From Ectothiorhodospiraceae bacterium (GTDB lineage: Bacteria > Pseudomonadota > Gammaproteobacteria > HK1), in NCBI GenBank assembly GCA_024234875.1, contig JACKNM010000009.1:1-64000 (forward strand): DNA of 64,000 bases, read 5' to 3'. The notes beneath the pieces were generated by a model, which saw nothing but the letters and a program-made list of their open reading frames with translations, searched no databases and was not told the origin of the DNA. This document shows, one piece after another, positions 43,189-51,468 of this stretch. The translations under genes were made by a program, and so were the position numbers. The stretch's first letter is position 1; each line of letters starts with the position of its first letter.

Positions 43189-45003
43189 ATGCTACCGTCC
43201 GACCCCGACTTCGCAGCCACCGAGTCCGCGTCCCACATGGCAGCACGCGGCCGGGCCGGCAGCGTCCTCTACGCGGCCATCTGGTTCCTCGTGTGCGTGG
43301 CGACGGAGCTGTCCGAATGGACCTCCGGCGCCTCGGTGGTCGGCGCGTGCTTCGTGCTCGTCGGTGCGCTGAGGCTTGCGCTCGGCGTCTGGTTCGACCG
43401 CCTCTACTCGCCCTCCCCGCGGCGTTGGCATGCGCTCTACACCACCACCGTGCTCGTGCTCGGGGGCGTCTGGGGCGTCTCCCTGGCGCTCACCTTCGTC
43501 CACTACGGGTTGGCCTGGACCTCGTACGTGATGCTGCTGGCCAGCGCCGGTATCGCGGCCGGCGGTGCCGCCGCACTCGCCTCCCGTCTGCCCTTGCTGC
43601 GCGCCTACGTCACGGCGATGTTGCTACCGGGTGTGTTGGCCTGCCTCCTGGTCGGCTCGATCGAGGGCATCACGGTCGGGGTTCTGCTCGCACTGGATGC
43701 CGGCTTCCTGATGCTGATCGGCAAGCAATGGCACGACGAGTACTGGGCCGCCCTCGACAACACCGTCCTGCTCGCGGTCCGCGCCGCCGAGCTCGAGCAG
43801 GCACGACACGACGCCGAGGCCGCCGATCGGGCGAAGAGCCGTTTTCTCGCTTCCATGAGCCACGAGATCCGCACCCCGATGAACGGCGTCCTGGGCATGA
43901 CCGAGCTGCTGCGCCGTGCCCCGCGGGGTCCACGGGTCGAGGAATATCTCGCCACCCTCGAGCGATCGGCGCGCTCGCTGCTCTCCCTCGTCGACTCGGT
44001 GCTGGACCTCTCGAAGATCGAGGCCGAGATGCTCCACCTCGAGGCGGTGGCCTTCGACCCACGCGAGGTGGCGAGCGACGTTCGCGACCTGTTCGAGGCG
44101 ACCGCGAGTGGCAAGGGGGTGGCGCTGCACCTGGCGGCGGAGGATTCACTCCCGCGACTCGTGCAGGGCGATCCGCATCGGTTGCGGCAGGTGCTCTCGA
44201 ACCTGGTGTCGAACGCGGTCAAGTTCACCTCGAGCGGCACCATCGAGATCTGCGTGCGGGAGCTGCGAATCGATGCGGGCCACGCCGATCTCCGCTTCGA
44301 GGTCCGAGACACCGGGCTCGGGATCGCGGCGCCCGCCCTCGCCCGAATCTTCGAGGCCTTCGAGCAGGCCGACTCCTCGACCACCCGCCGCCACGGTGGT
44401 ACCGGCCTCGGTCTGACCATCTCGCGCGAGCTGGTCGGCCTGATGGGCGGGACGCTTCGGGTCGAGAGCGAGCTCGGCCACGGCACCCGGTTCTGGTTCG
44501 ACCTCGCCCTCCCGCGACCCGACCCGGCGTCGGTGACCGCGCCCGCCGCGGACCCGATTGGGGTACCGTCGGTCCTCGGCCTCAAGGTGCTGGTGGCCGA
44601 GGACAACCCCGTCAATCAGGTCGTCGTCCAGAGTTTCCTCGAGGTCCTCGGCTGCGAGTGGCATTGCGTCGACAGCGGAGCGGCGGTCGCCGACCTGGTG
44701 GCGGACGGCACGTTCGACGCGGTGCTGATGGACTGCGAGATGCCCGAGGTCGACGGCTTCGAGGCCACGCGCCAGGTGCGTGCTCGCGAGGCCCGCGAGG
44801 GAGGACGGCGCGTTCCCGTGGTGGCCCTCACCGCGAGCGCCACCAGCGCCGACCGGGATCGGGCTCGCGCCGCGGGCATGGACGCATTCCTCACCAAGCC
44901 CTTCACCGCCCAGCAGCTCACCGACACCCTCCTCGCTCACACCGGGGAGCGCCGCCCGGCAACGGCGGAGCCAGCGCACCCCTCGCACCACGCGATGGCC
45001 TGA
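43189..45003 (+). CDS. Membrane hybrid sensor histidine kinase (second of the tandem pair)
   Basis: 604 residues from the ATG at 43189. The frame also reaches a TTG at 43138 that overlaps the previous stop by 4 bases, so coupling is possible with either start. Same architecture as its neighbour: membrane module (VLYAAIWFLVCVATELS, WHALYTTTVLVLGGVWGVS), HisKA (ASMSHEIRTPMNGVLGMTELL), HATPase (NLVSNAVKFTSSG, VRDTGLGIAAP, GGTGLGLTISRELVGLMGG) and receiver (VLVAEDNPVNQ, phospho-Asp in VLMDCEMPEVDG, FLTKPFTAQQL). Kinase and receiver motifs are nearly identical between the copies while the membrane sensor has diverged, which suggests that they sense different cues and share an output. Confidence 0.93.
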   Translation: MLPSDPDFAATESASHMAARGRAGSVLYAAIWFLVCVATELSEWTSGASVVGACFVLVGALRLALGVWFDRLYSPSPRRWHALYTTTVLVLGGVWGVSLALTFVHYGLAWTSYVMLLASAGIAAGGAAALASRLPLLRAYVTAMLLPGVLACLLVGSIEGITVGVLLALDAGFLMLIGKQWHDEYWAALDNTVLLAVRAAELEQARHDAEAADRAKSRFLASMSHEIRTPMNGVLGMTELLRRAPRGPRVEEYLATLERSARSLLSLVDSVLDLSKIEAEMLHLEAVAFDPREVASDVRDLFEATASGKGVALHLAAEDSLPRLVQGDPHRLRQVLSNLVSNAVKFTSSGTIEICVRELRIDAGHADLRFEVRDTGLGIAAPALARIFEAFEQADSSTTRRHGGTGLGLTISRELVGLMGGTLRVESELGHGTRFWFDLALPRPDPASVTAPAADPIGVPSVLGLKVLVAEDNPVNQVVVQSFLEVLGCEWHCVDSGAAVADLVADGTFDAVLMDCEMPEVDGFEATRQVRAREAREGGRRVPVVALTASATSADRDRARAAGMDAFLTKPFTAQQLTDTLLAHTGERRPATAEPAHPSHHAMA

Positions 45004-45102
45004 GCGCGGCGGCGCACGCGGCCGCCTCCGCCGCCGCGAGGAGGCCGGGAACCGGCTGCCGATCAACGGTCTGCGGGCGGGCTTGAAGCGTGCGGCATCA
45101 CC

Positions 45103-45115
45103 GTTCAGTCTGAAC
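45103..45115. promoter_or_regulatory. Short perfect palindrome upstream of the TSP3-protein operon
   Basis: GTTCAG-T-CTGAAC lies 26 bases before the TTG at 45142, downstream of a TTGAAG (45083-45088). It could be an operator; no -10 is convincing. Confidence 0.3.
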
Positions 45116-45141
45116 ACGCCCCGCCGCGGAGAGCCGTTGCG

Positions 45142-46491
45142 TTGCGCGCCGTCTCGATCGTCCTGTGGGTCGCCTCGTCATTCGGCCTCGCCGGGCTCGC
45201 GCCTGCGCAGACCACCGTGATCTCGGTGCCGATGACCCACCTGCGGACCGGCTTCGGCTCCGGCGAGCCGTACCGGGCCCAGACCTTCGTCGCCCCGGGC
45301 GGGATGGCGCGAGACCTGTCGGTGGTGCTCGGCAGCACGCCGACCGAGGGCGGCCTGGACTTCCGCATCCTCCTCACCGAGGTCCAGCCCGGCGCCGACT
45401 TCCACCCCGGTGCGGTGCTGGTCGAGGGTCCGGTCCAGAACCTCCCCCAGAGCTTCGAGCCCGGCGGACGCAGCTACGCGCTGGGGCTCGGGTGTCTCCC
45501 GCTCACGCCTGGGCGCACCTATGCGTGGGTTCTCGACGCCTTCGAGGGCAGCCTGACCGACTTCGCCAGTGCGTCGACCGGGCTCAACCTGCTCGACCCC
45601 TACGCCGCTGGCCGCGCGTTCTCGCTTCCCGGCCCCTTCTCCGCCGCCAGCACCCGCGAGTCGCACTTCGCCAGTCAATGGATGGAGCAACTCGGGGTCG
45701 ACTGGAGCTTCGAGCTGACCTTCGCCGACGTGTGCTTCGCCGCCAGCGAGTATTTCCCCCTGGCGCCGGGAAACCGATGGACCTACCGGGTCAACGGGGC
45801 GTCCGAGGTCACGGACGTCGTCGGCGCCGCCCCGGTCGAGATCGAGGGCGTCCCGACCCTCGCCATCGCGCGCAGCGACGGCAGCACCGTGTACTACACC
45901 AACGACAGCGCTGGCGTGCGCCTGCACGGTGAGCGTGTCGTCGACCTCGACCTCGGCGATGGCGTCACGCGGACCCTGGTCGGAACCTACATCCCGCCGA
46001 TGGTGGTCGGTCGCTCGGGCGCGACGCCGGGGGACGAGGTCGCGAGCAGCGGGATCATCGAGGCCACCGTGAGCGGCATCGGCACCCTGGTGTTCGACTA
46101 CACCGCCCACACCATCGTCGGTGCGGCGACGACCACCACCGTCCCCGCCGGCACCTTCGACACCGTGCGCAGCACCACCGTGGTGACGAGCTCGGTCGAC
46201 CTGCTCGGCCAGACGCTGCGTCTCGAGAGCACCCAGACCATGGACCTCGCGCGCCATCTCGGCCCGGTCCGCATCAGCGAGCAGCTCGAGGGCGAGGCCG
46301 CGGACGTCTGGGAGCTCACGGCGCTCGCGATCGACACCGACGGCGACGGGGTCGACGTGCTGGTCGACAACTGTCCGACGGTGGCCAATGCCGATCAGGC
46401 GGACCGCGACCGCGACGGTATCGGCAACGCCTGCGACCGGGTTTCCGATATCGCCACCATCCTGCCCGCGATCCTCGATCTGCTCGAGTGA
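45142..46491 (+). CDS. Secreted protein with TSP3-like calcium-binding C-terminus, function unknown
   Basis: 449 residues, not recognised as a named family. It starts at a TTG supported by GGAGAG about 8 bases upstream, followed by a signal peptide (SIVLWVASSFGLAGLAPAQ). The N-terminal half is a beta-rich domain of the type often annotated as a choice-of-anchor domain (AQTFVAPGGMARDLSVVLG, LTPGRTYAWVLDAFEG). A middle part contains FPLAPGNRWTYRVNG and a lipoprotein-like beta domain. The C-terminus has one thrombospondin type 3 unit (DTDGDGVDVLVDNCPT, DRDRDGIGNACDRV) and ends LPAILDLLE, reminiscent of the C-terminus of the giant TSP3 protein at 28549. Only 19 bases separate it from the kinase-RNase Z fusion gene, implying co-transcription. 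Confidence 0.78.
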   Translation: MRAVSIVLWVASSFGLAGLAPAQTTVISVPMTHLRTGFGSGEPYRAQTFVAPGGMARDLSVVLGSTPTEGGLDFRILLTEVQPGADFHPGAVLVEGPVQNLPQSFEPGGRSYALGLGCLPLTPGRTYAWVLDAFEGSLTDFASASTGLNLLDPYAAGRAFSLPGPFSAASTRESHFASQWMEQLGVDWSFELTFADVCFAASEYFPLAPGNRWTYRVNGASEVTDVVGAAPVEIEGVPTLAIARSDGSTVYYTNDSAGVRLHGERVVDLDLGDGVTRTLVGTYIPPMVVGRSGATPGDEVASSGIIEATVSGIGTLVFDYTAHTIVGAATTTTVPAGTFDTVRSTTVVTSSVDLLGQTLRLESTQTMDLARHLGPVRISEQLEGEAADVWELTALAIDTDGDGVDVLVDNCPTVANADQADRDRDGIGNACDRVSDIATILPAILDLLE

Positions 46492-46510
46492 CGGCGGGAC
46501 GGCGATCCGG

Positions 46511-48523
46511 ATGCCTGACCCCGCCCCCGCCCCCGCCGTCTCCGCGCGCGCCGCCGCGACCGACGACGATGCCCTCGCAACGCTCGCCGCTCAGGTCGAC
46601 GGCGGCCGCGCACTGGTGATCGGCCCGCCGGGGTGCGGCAAGTCGACCCTCGTGCGCCGCCTCGCGGCAGGCCTGGTCGCACGGGGCCATGTCGTGCACT
46701 GCGTCGGCGCCGACCCCGGCTCGCCTGCCTTCGGCGCCCCAGGCGCGGTGTCGCTCGCGACGTGGGCGCGGTCGGCGTGGCGGGTCCTCGCGCTGGAGGC
46801 GGTGTGCTCGCTCGACGCCGGTCGCTTTCGGCAGCCACTGGTCGACGCGGTGCGGCGGTTGCTGTCCCGCCCGGAGACCACCGCCGCCGGTCGCGGGTCC
46901 GTGCTGCTGGTCGACGGCCCCGGCGTCGTCCGGGGGGTCGCCGGCGCCGAGCTCTGCAGCGCGCTCCTCGGGGCCGTCGACGCAACCGTCGTGGTGCGTG
47001 TCGATCGTGGCTCGACGCCGCCATTGCTCGCCGCCGCCCTTCGCACCAGCGGCCGGACGGTGGTCGCAGTGGACGCACCGGCGGCGGCGCGCCGGCCGGG
47101 CAAGGCATCGCGGGCGCGCACGCGAACCGCGCGCTGGGACGCTCACCTCGCCGACGCCGGGTTGCACCGCGTCGATCCCCGGGCGCTCGCAGTGACCGGC
47201 ACCCCGCCGCCACTCGCGGCGCCCGCGCAATGGATGGGAAGGCAGGTGGCGGTGCTCGCCCCCGGCGCGAGGACCCGCGCCCTCGGCGAGATCGTCGAGT
47301 CGACGCCGAACGGGCTGTCGATCCGGGCCGCCGTCGCGCCCGCGGCCGACGACGCGCTGCTGGTGCGCGACGCGCGCCGTGACGAGCGCGGCATGCTCGG
47401 CACCGCCGGACCCGACGCGGCCGACGCGGTGCGCCACCTGCCGCCGGCGGATCTCGTGCCCGGGCTGCACTCGCCCACCGGACCACGGCCGATGGTGCGC
47501 GCCGGCGCGCTCGCGGCGGTGCTGGTGAACGGGGTGCTGGGCGACCCCCTGCTGCACATTCGGCTGCAGCACCGCCGCCGCAGCCTGCTCCTCGACGCCG
47601 GCGAGGCCGGGCGCCTGCCGGCCCGCATCGCCCATCAGGTGAGCGACCTCTTCCTCACCCACGCGCACATGGATCACATCGGTGGCTTTCCCTGGCTGAT
47701 CCGCGCCCGTCTGGGCGTGCTCCCGGCGCTGCGGGTGTTCGGGCCCTCCGGGACCATCGACAACATCCGTGGCCTCCTCGCCGGCTTTCTCTGGGACCGC
47801 ATCGGCGACCGAGGGCCACGCTTCGAGGTGGCCGAGGTCGACGGCGAGCGGCTGACCCGAGTCGCCCTGCGCGGTGGCGCGGAGGCCGAGCCCCTGCCTC
47901 CCGCGCGCGCCATCGACGGGGTGCTCGTCGACGAGGCCGATCTCCGCGTGCGCGCGGTCGCGCTCGACCACGGCTTCGGCACGCGCGTGCTCGCGTTCGC
48001 GGTCGAGACCCCGGCCGCCTGGAAGGTCCGCAAGGAGCGGCTGACGCAGAGCGGACTCACGCCGGGGCCGTGGCTCACCGAGCTCAAGTCCCTGGTCGCA
48101 CGCGGCGAGCAAGACGTCGACCTGGTGCTACCGAACGGACGACGCGCCCGCGTCGGCGACCTCGCCGACCAACTCCTGATCGCCGCCGCCGGCACGCGCC
48201 TCGTCTACGCCACCGACCTCGCCGACACCGAGGCCAACCGCCGCGCGCTCGGCGACCTCGCGGCGGGCGCCCACACGCTGTTCTGCGAGGCGAGCTTCCG
48301 CCGACACGACGCCGACCAGGCGCGGCGCACCGGTCATCTCACCACCGACGCCTGCGCCGCCATCGCTGCCCGCGCAGGCGTCGAGCGACTGATCCCGTTT
48401 CACTTCTCGCGGCGCTACGAGCGCGAGCTCGCCGCCGTCTACGACGAGCTACGCGAGGGCTTCTCGCGCACCATCACCCCACCGAGCCGTGAGCTGGATG
48501 CGTGGGACGGAGAGGATGGCTGA
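46511..48523 (+). CDS. Fusion of Clp1/Grc3-like P-loop polynucleotide kinase and RNase Z-like metallo-beta-lactamase
   Basis: 670 residues. The N-terminal half (about 25-290) is a P-loop domain with Walker A GPPGCGKST (38-46), ADPGSPAFGAPGAVSL (67-82) and VLLVDGPGVVRGVAGAEL (131-148). This order matches Clp1/Grc3/Nol9 polynucleotide 5'-hydroxyl kinases. The C-terminal half (about 310-655) is a metallo-beta-lactamase of the RNase Z type: THAHMDHIGG (383-392) gives the HxHxDH zinc motif, VYATDLADT (565-573) the ligand Asp, and RRTGHLTTDACAAIAARAG (605-623) followed by PFHFSRRY (629-636) the RNase Z signature. An enzyme that cuts RNA and phosphorylates its 5'-OH end is a reasonable inference, not shown. 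The ATG at 46511 is chosen; the longer frame overlaps the previous gene. Confidence 0.82.
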   Translation: MPDPAPAPAVSARAAATDDDALATLAAQVDGGRALVIGPPGCGKSTLVRRLAAGLVARGHVVHCVGADPGSPAFGAPGAVSLATWARSAWRVLALEAVCSLDAGRFRQPLVDAVRRLLSRPETTAAGRGSVLLVDGPGVVRGVAGAELCSALLGAVDATVVVRVDRGSTPPLLAAALRTSGRTVVAVDAPAAARRPGKASRARTRTARWDAHLADAGLHRVDPRALAVTGTPPPLAAPAQWMGRQVAVLAPGARTRALGEIVESTPNGLSIRAAVAPAADDALLVRDARRDERGMLGTAGPDAADAVRHLPPADLVPGLHSPTGPRPMVRAGALAAVLVNGVLGDPLLHIRLQHRRRSLLLDAGEAGRLPARIAHQVSDLFLTHAHMDHIGGFPWLIRARLGVLPALRVFGPSGTIDNIRGLLAGFLWDRIGDRGPRFEVAEVDGERLTRVALRGGAEAEPLPPARAIDGVLVDEADLRVRAVALDHGFGTRVLAFAVETPAAWKVRKERLTQSGLTPGPWLTELKSLVARGEQDVDLVLPNGRRARVGDLADQLLIAAAGTRLVYATDLADTEANRRALGDLAAGAHTLFCEASFRRHDADQARRTGHLTTDACAAIAARAGVERLIPFHFSRRYERELAAVYDELREGFSRTITPPSRELDAWDGEDG

Positions 48524-48540
48524 CCGCGCCGGCTCCACAC

Positions 48541-49116
48541 TCACCGCGGCGCGGGCTCGACGAAGTCCTCGGCGTCGAACGGGAAGGCCGGATAGACCGC
48601 CGGGCCGCGCTCGGAGACGTACGCGAGGCTCGACATGTCGGCCATTCGCATCGGGTAGAGGACACCGTCGAGATGGTCGTGCTCGTGCTGTAGCAATCGA
48701 GCATGAAAGCCGCGGGCGACGTACTCGGTGACCGTGCCGTCGAGGCCCGAGTAGCGGAACCGGATGGTGCGGTAGCGCGGCACCTGGCCGCAGAGATCCG
48801 GCAACGACAGGCAGCGCTCCCAGTAGAGCTTCTTCTCCTCGCCCATCGGCTCGAGGACGGGATTGACGACCACCGTCCAGGGGATTGGTGCCATCCGCGC
48901 CCCGGGCGGCATCACGGTGTCGCGCACACGATAGACGAACATGCGCACCGACTCGTGGACCTGGGGCGCGGCGATGCCGTTGCCGCCGATGTCCTCGCAG
49001 GTGTCGACGAGGTCGCGCGCGAGCCGCGCCACCTCGGGGTCGGTCGGATCGGCGATCGGCGCCGCCACCTGCCTCAGCACCGGGTGCCCCATGCGGGCGA
49101 TCTTGCGTATGGCCAT
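48541..49116 (-). CDS. def: Peptide deformylase with a variant motif 2
   Basis: 191-residue Fe(II)/Zn metallopeptidase that removes the N-formyl group from nascent proteins. Motif 1 (GNGIAAPQV) and motif 3 (LLQHEHDHLDG, HExxH) are intact. Motif 2 reads WERCLSLPDL instead of EGCLS: the metal-binding Cys is kept but the preceding Gly is Arg. It starts MAIRKIARMGHPVLRQVA, a standard deformylase N-terminus. It is not next to fmt or rsm genes as def often is, so it may be a second copy rather than the housekeeping gene. Convergent with the kinase-RNase Z gene (17 bases apart). Confidence 0.92.
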   Translation of the reverse strand: MAIRKIARMGHPVLRQVAAPIADPTDPEVARLARDLVDTCEDIGGNGIAAPQVHESVRMFVYRVRDTVMPPGARMAPIPWTVVVNPVLEPMGEEKKLYWERCLSLPDLCGQVPRYRTIRFRYSGLDGTVTEYVARGFHARLLQHEHDHLDGVLYPMRMADMSSLAYVSERGPAVYPAFPFDAEDFVEPAPR

Positions 49117-49388
49117 GCGCGTCGTCCTCCCTCGATGACTGGCTCGCGACCGCCGCTCGGCAGCCCGAGCGCGCGATTGTCGGTCGCCGCCGTCGCGGTC
49201 GGCAACGCCACGCCGTGACCCGGGGTCACGGCAGCGACGTCACGGGTTGACGCGCTCGACGCGCACCACGAGCATCGGCACATGCGGTGGTCCAACGGCC
49301 CCGCGCCGAGCGGAGGGAGCACGATGCGCCGATCCACGCTCTTGCCGACGCGCATCGCGCGGCGTCGCGCCGTCCCCGGTGGGACGGC

Positions 49389-49982
49389 GTGAGCACCGGT
49401 CGCCCGAGCGCCCTCGCCGCCTTGCTCGGCCAGGCGCGGGTCGCGTTCGAGGCCGCCGACGTGCGCGCACCGGCACGCGACGCTGGCCGCTGGCTCTTCG
49501 ACACCCTCGCCACCCCCGGAGCACCGGCGCCACCCGCGCCGGGCACCGCGGTGCCGGTCTGCGCGCACCTCGACCCCGCGCTCGCGACCGCTCGCGGCCT
49601 CGGCGGCCCGATCGCGCACGCCGCCGAGGCCATCGCCGCGCTCGCGCCGGCGTTGTGCTGGCGGCTGCGGGCCGGCACACCGGCTGACGACCCGTTCGCC
49701 CGAGCCCACGGCAACGCCGAGCTCGTCGGTCGTGCCGGGCTCGAGCGGCGCCTCGATGTCACCGTCGGGCTGAGCCTGGTCGCACCGGGCACGACCTACC
49801 CCGACCATCACCACCCGCCGGAGGAGATCTACGTCGTGCTCTCGGCCGGAGAGTGGCGTCAGACCGACGGCCCGTGGCACGCGCCGGGACCCGGCGGTGT
49901 GGTCCACAACCCGCCCGGCATCGTGCACGCGATGCGCGCCCTCGACACCCCACTGCTGGCGCTCTGGTTGTTGCGCATGTAG
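49389..49982 (+). CDS. DMSP lyase family cupin
   Basis: 197 residues. The C-terminal cupin resembles the DddL/DddQ dimethylsulfoniopropionate lyases, which split DMSP into dimethyl sulfide and acrylate. Visible are GNAELVG, GLSLVAPGTTYPDHHHPPEE and IYVVLSAGEW (residues near 107-156), then PGGVVHNPPGIVHAMRALDTPLLALW in short pieces towards the end. Metal ligands would be among His140-142, Glu145/146 and His180, with Tyr148 as the likely base. The GTG at 49389 was chosen; the frame continues upstream without similarity. A 272-base gap separates it from def. No acrylate-utilisation or DMSP-transport genes are next to it, so activity on DMSP is an inference; other cupin lyases share the motif. 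Confidence 0.75.
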   Translation: MSTGRPSALAALLGQARVAFEAADVRAPARDAGRWLFDTLATPGAPAPPAPGTAVPVCAHLDPALATARGLGGPIAHAAEAIAALAPALCWRLRAGTPADDPFARAHGNAELVGRAGLERRLDVTVGLSLVAPGTTYPDHHHPPEEIYVVLSAGEWRQTDGPWHAPGPGGVVHNPPGIVHAMRALDTPLLALWLLRM

Positions 49983-50015
49983 CACCACCCCTGGTGCCCG
50001 ATCCCCCGGATCCGC

Positions 50016-50021
50016 TACGTT
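50016..50021 (+). promoter_or_regulatory. Possible -10 element of the second amidase gene
   Basis: TACGTT lies 59 bases before the amidase ATG, in the 98-base gap after the cupin gene. A small stem CACCA/TGGTG (49983-49996) comes directly after the cupin stop. Confidence 0.22.
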
Positions 50022-50080
50022 TGCGCCCCGTTGCCCGCGCCGCCCGGCAGCGGGCCGACCCGATCGCGAGGAGGGCCCGG

Positions 50081-51427
50081 ATGACGACCGAGAACGCCGC
50101 GCGGAGCGCCGCCGCCGATGGCGAGCGCCACGTCCACGACCCCGGCCGAGTGACCACGCTGGCGGCGGAGGTCCGGCGCGGCTCGACCACCGCCACCGCG
50201 CTGGTGGAGCGATATCTGGAACGCATCGAGGCGGTCGAGCCGGCGGTCTGCGCCTGGCGAGTGGTCGATGCCGAGCGCGCGCTCGCCGAGGCGGGGGTGC
50301 TCGACGCCGAGACCCGCGCCGGCCATCTGCGGGGACCACTCCACGGCGTGCCGGTGGCGGTCAAGGACATCATCGACGTCGAGGGCCTGCCGACGCGCTG
50401 CAACAGCCCGGCGCTCCAGGGCCGGCCGCCGGCGAGCGTCGACGCCGCGGTGGTGACCGCGCTGCGTGCCGCCGGGGCGGTGATCCTCGGCAAGGCGCAC
50501 ACCACCGAGTTCGCGTTCTTCGATCCGTCACCGGCAAGGAACCCACACCACACCGGACACACCCCGGGCGGCTCGAGCAGTGGCTCGGCGGCGGCGGTGG
50601 CGGCCGGGATGGTGCCGGGAAGCCTCGGCACCCAGACCGTCGCCTCGGTCAATCGACCGGCGGCCTACTGCGGCATCGCCGCCTACAAGCCGAGCAGCGG
50701 CCTGCTCCCGACCCACGGCGTGACACCGCTCGCTCCGGTATACGACACCGTCGGCTTCTTCGGCTGGAACGTGTCCGACGCCACCGCGCTGTTCGAGGCG
50801 GTGTGCCCGGCCCACGCCGCCGCGGCCCCGGCTCCGCCGGGGGATCGGGCGCTGCACGTCGTGCGCCTCGAGGACCCGCTGCTCGACGAGGCGACGCCGA
50901 CCGTCACCGCGCGCGTGGTCGAGGCCGCGAGCCGAATGCGAGCGGCCGGTCACACCGTCGAGACACGGCGCTCGTGCGTCGCCTTCGAGTCGATCCGGGC
51001 CGACCAGTACACCTGCGCCATGCACGAGACCGGGCGCGTGCATCGCGCGCTGCTCGATCTGGAGCCGGGTCGACTGGGCGCCAAGCTCCGCGAGGCGATC
51101 GAGCACGGGCTCACCATCGACCACGCCACCTACCGGGCGGCCCGCGCGCGCATCGACGCCGCCCGCCACGAGCTGTTCGTGGCGCTGGCCGACGCCGATG
51201 CGGTGCTCTGGCCGGCGGCGCCGGACACCGCGCCACCGGGGCTCGCCTGGACCGGCGATCCGCGTTTCATCTCGCCGTGGACCGCGCTCGGTGGGCCGAT
51301 CGTGACGGTGCCGGTCGGGGTCGGGGACGACGCGCTGCCGATCGGTGCCCTGCTCTGCGGGGCGCCCGGGCGTGACCGCGCGTTCGCCAGCATCGCGAGA
51401 AGGCTCGCGGCAGCCCTCGGCCGTTAG
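50081..51427 (+). CDS. Amidase signature family enzyme with an unusual nucleophile motif
   Basis: 448 residues. The Lys of the catalytic triad is in GVPVAVKDIIDVEG, the cis-Ser region is GGSSSGSAAAVAAGM, and the nucleophile block reads GTQTVASVNRPAAYCG. Most family members have GGS there (GTDTGGSIRxPA or GTQTGGSVIRPA); here Val-Ala replaces Gly-Gly while the Ser is kept, which may alter the oxyanion hole. The ATG at 50081 has GAGGAGGG upstream. The gene follows the cupin lyase in the same direction and precedes a divergent LysR/cysteine-hydrolase pair, suggesting amide or carbamoyl compound breakdown. The substrate is unknown. Confidence 0.88.
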   Translation: MTTENAARSAAADGERHVHDPGRVTTLAAEVRRGSTTATALVERYLERIEAVEPAVCAWRVVDAERALAEAGVLDAETRAGHLRGPLHGVPVAVKDIIDVEGLPTRCNSPALQGRPPASVDAAVVTALRAAGAVILGKAHTTEFAFFDPSPARNPHHTGHTPGGSSSGSAAAVAAGMVPGSLGTQTVASVNRPAAYCGIAAYKPSSGLLPTHGVTPLAPVYDTVGFFGWNVSDATALFEAVCPAHAAAAPAPPGDRALHVVRLEDPLLDEATPTVTARVVEAASRMRAAGHTVETRRSCVAFESIRADQYTCAMHETGRVHRALLDLEPGRLGAKLREAIEHGLTIDHATYRAARARIDAARHELFVALADADAVLWPAAPDTAPPGLAWTGDPRFISPWTALGGPIVTVPVGVGDDALPIGALLCGAPGRDRAFASIARRLAAALGR

Positions 51428-51468
51428 GCCGGCAGGGGACGGGCGAGGAGCGCCAGCCGGGCGCCCGC

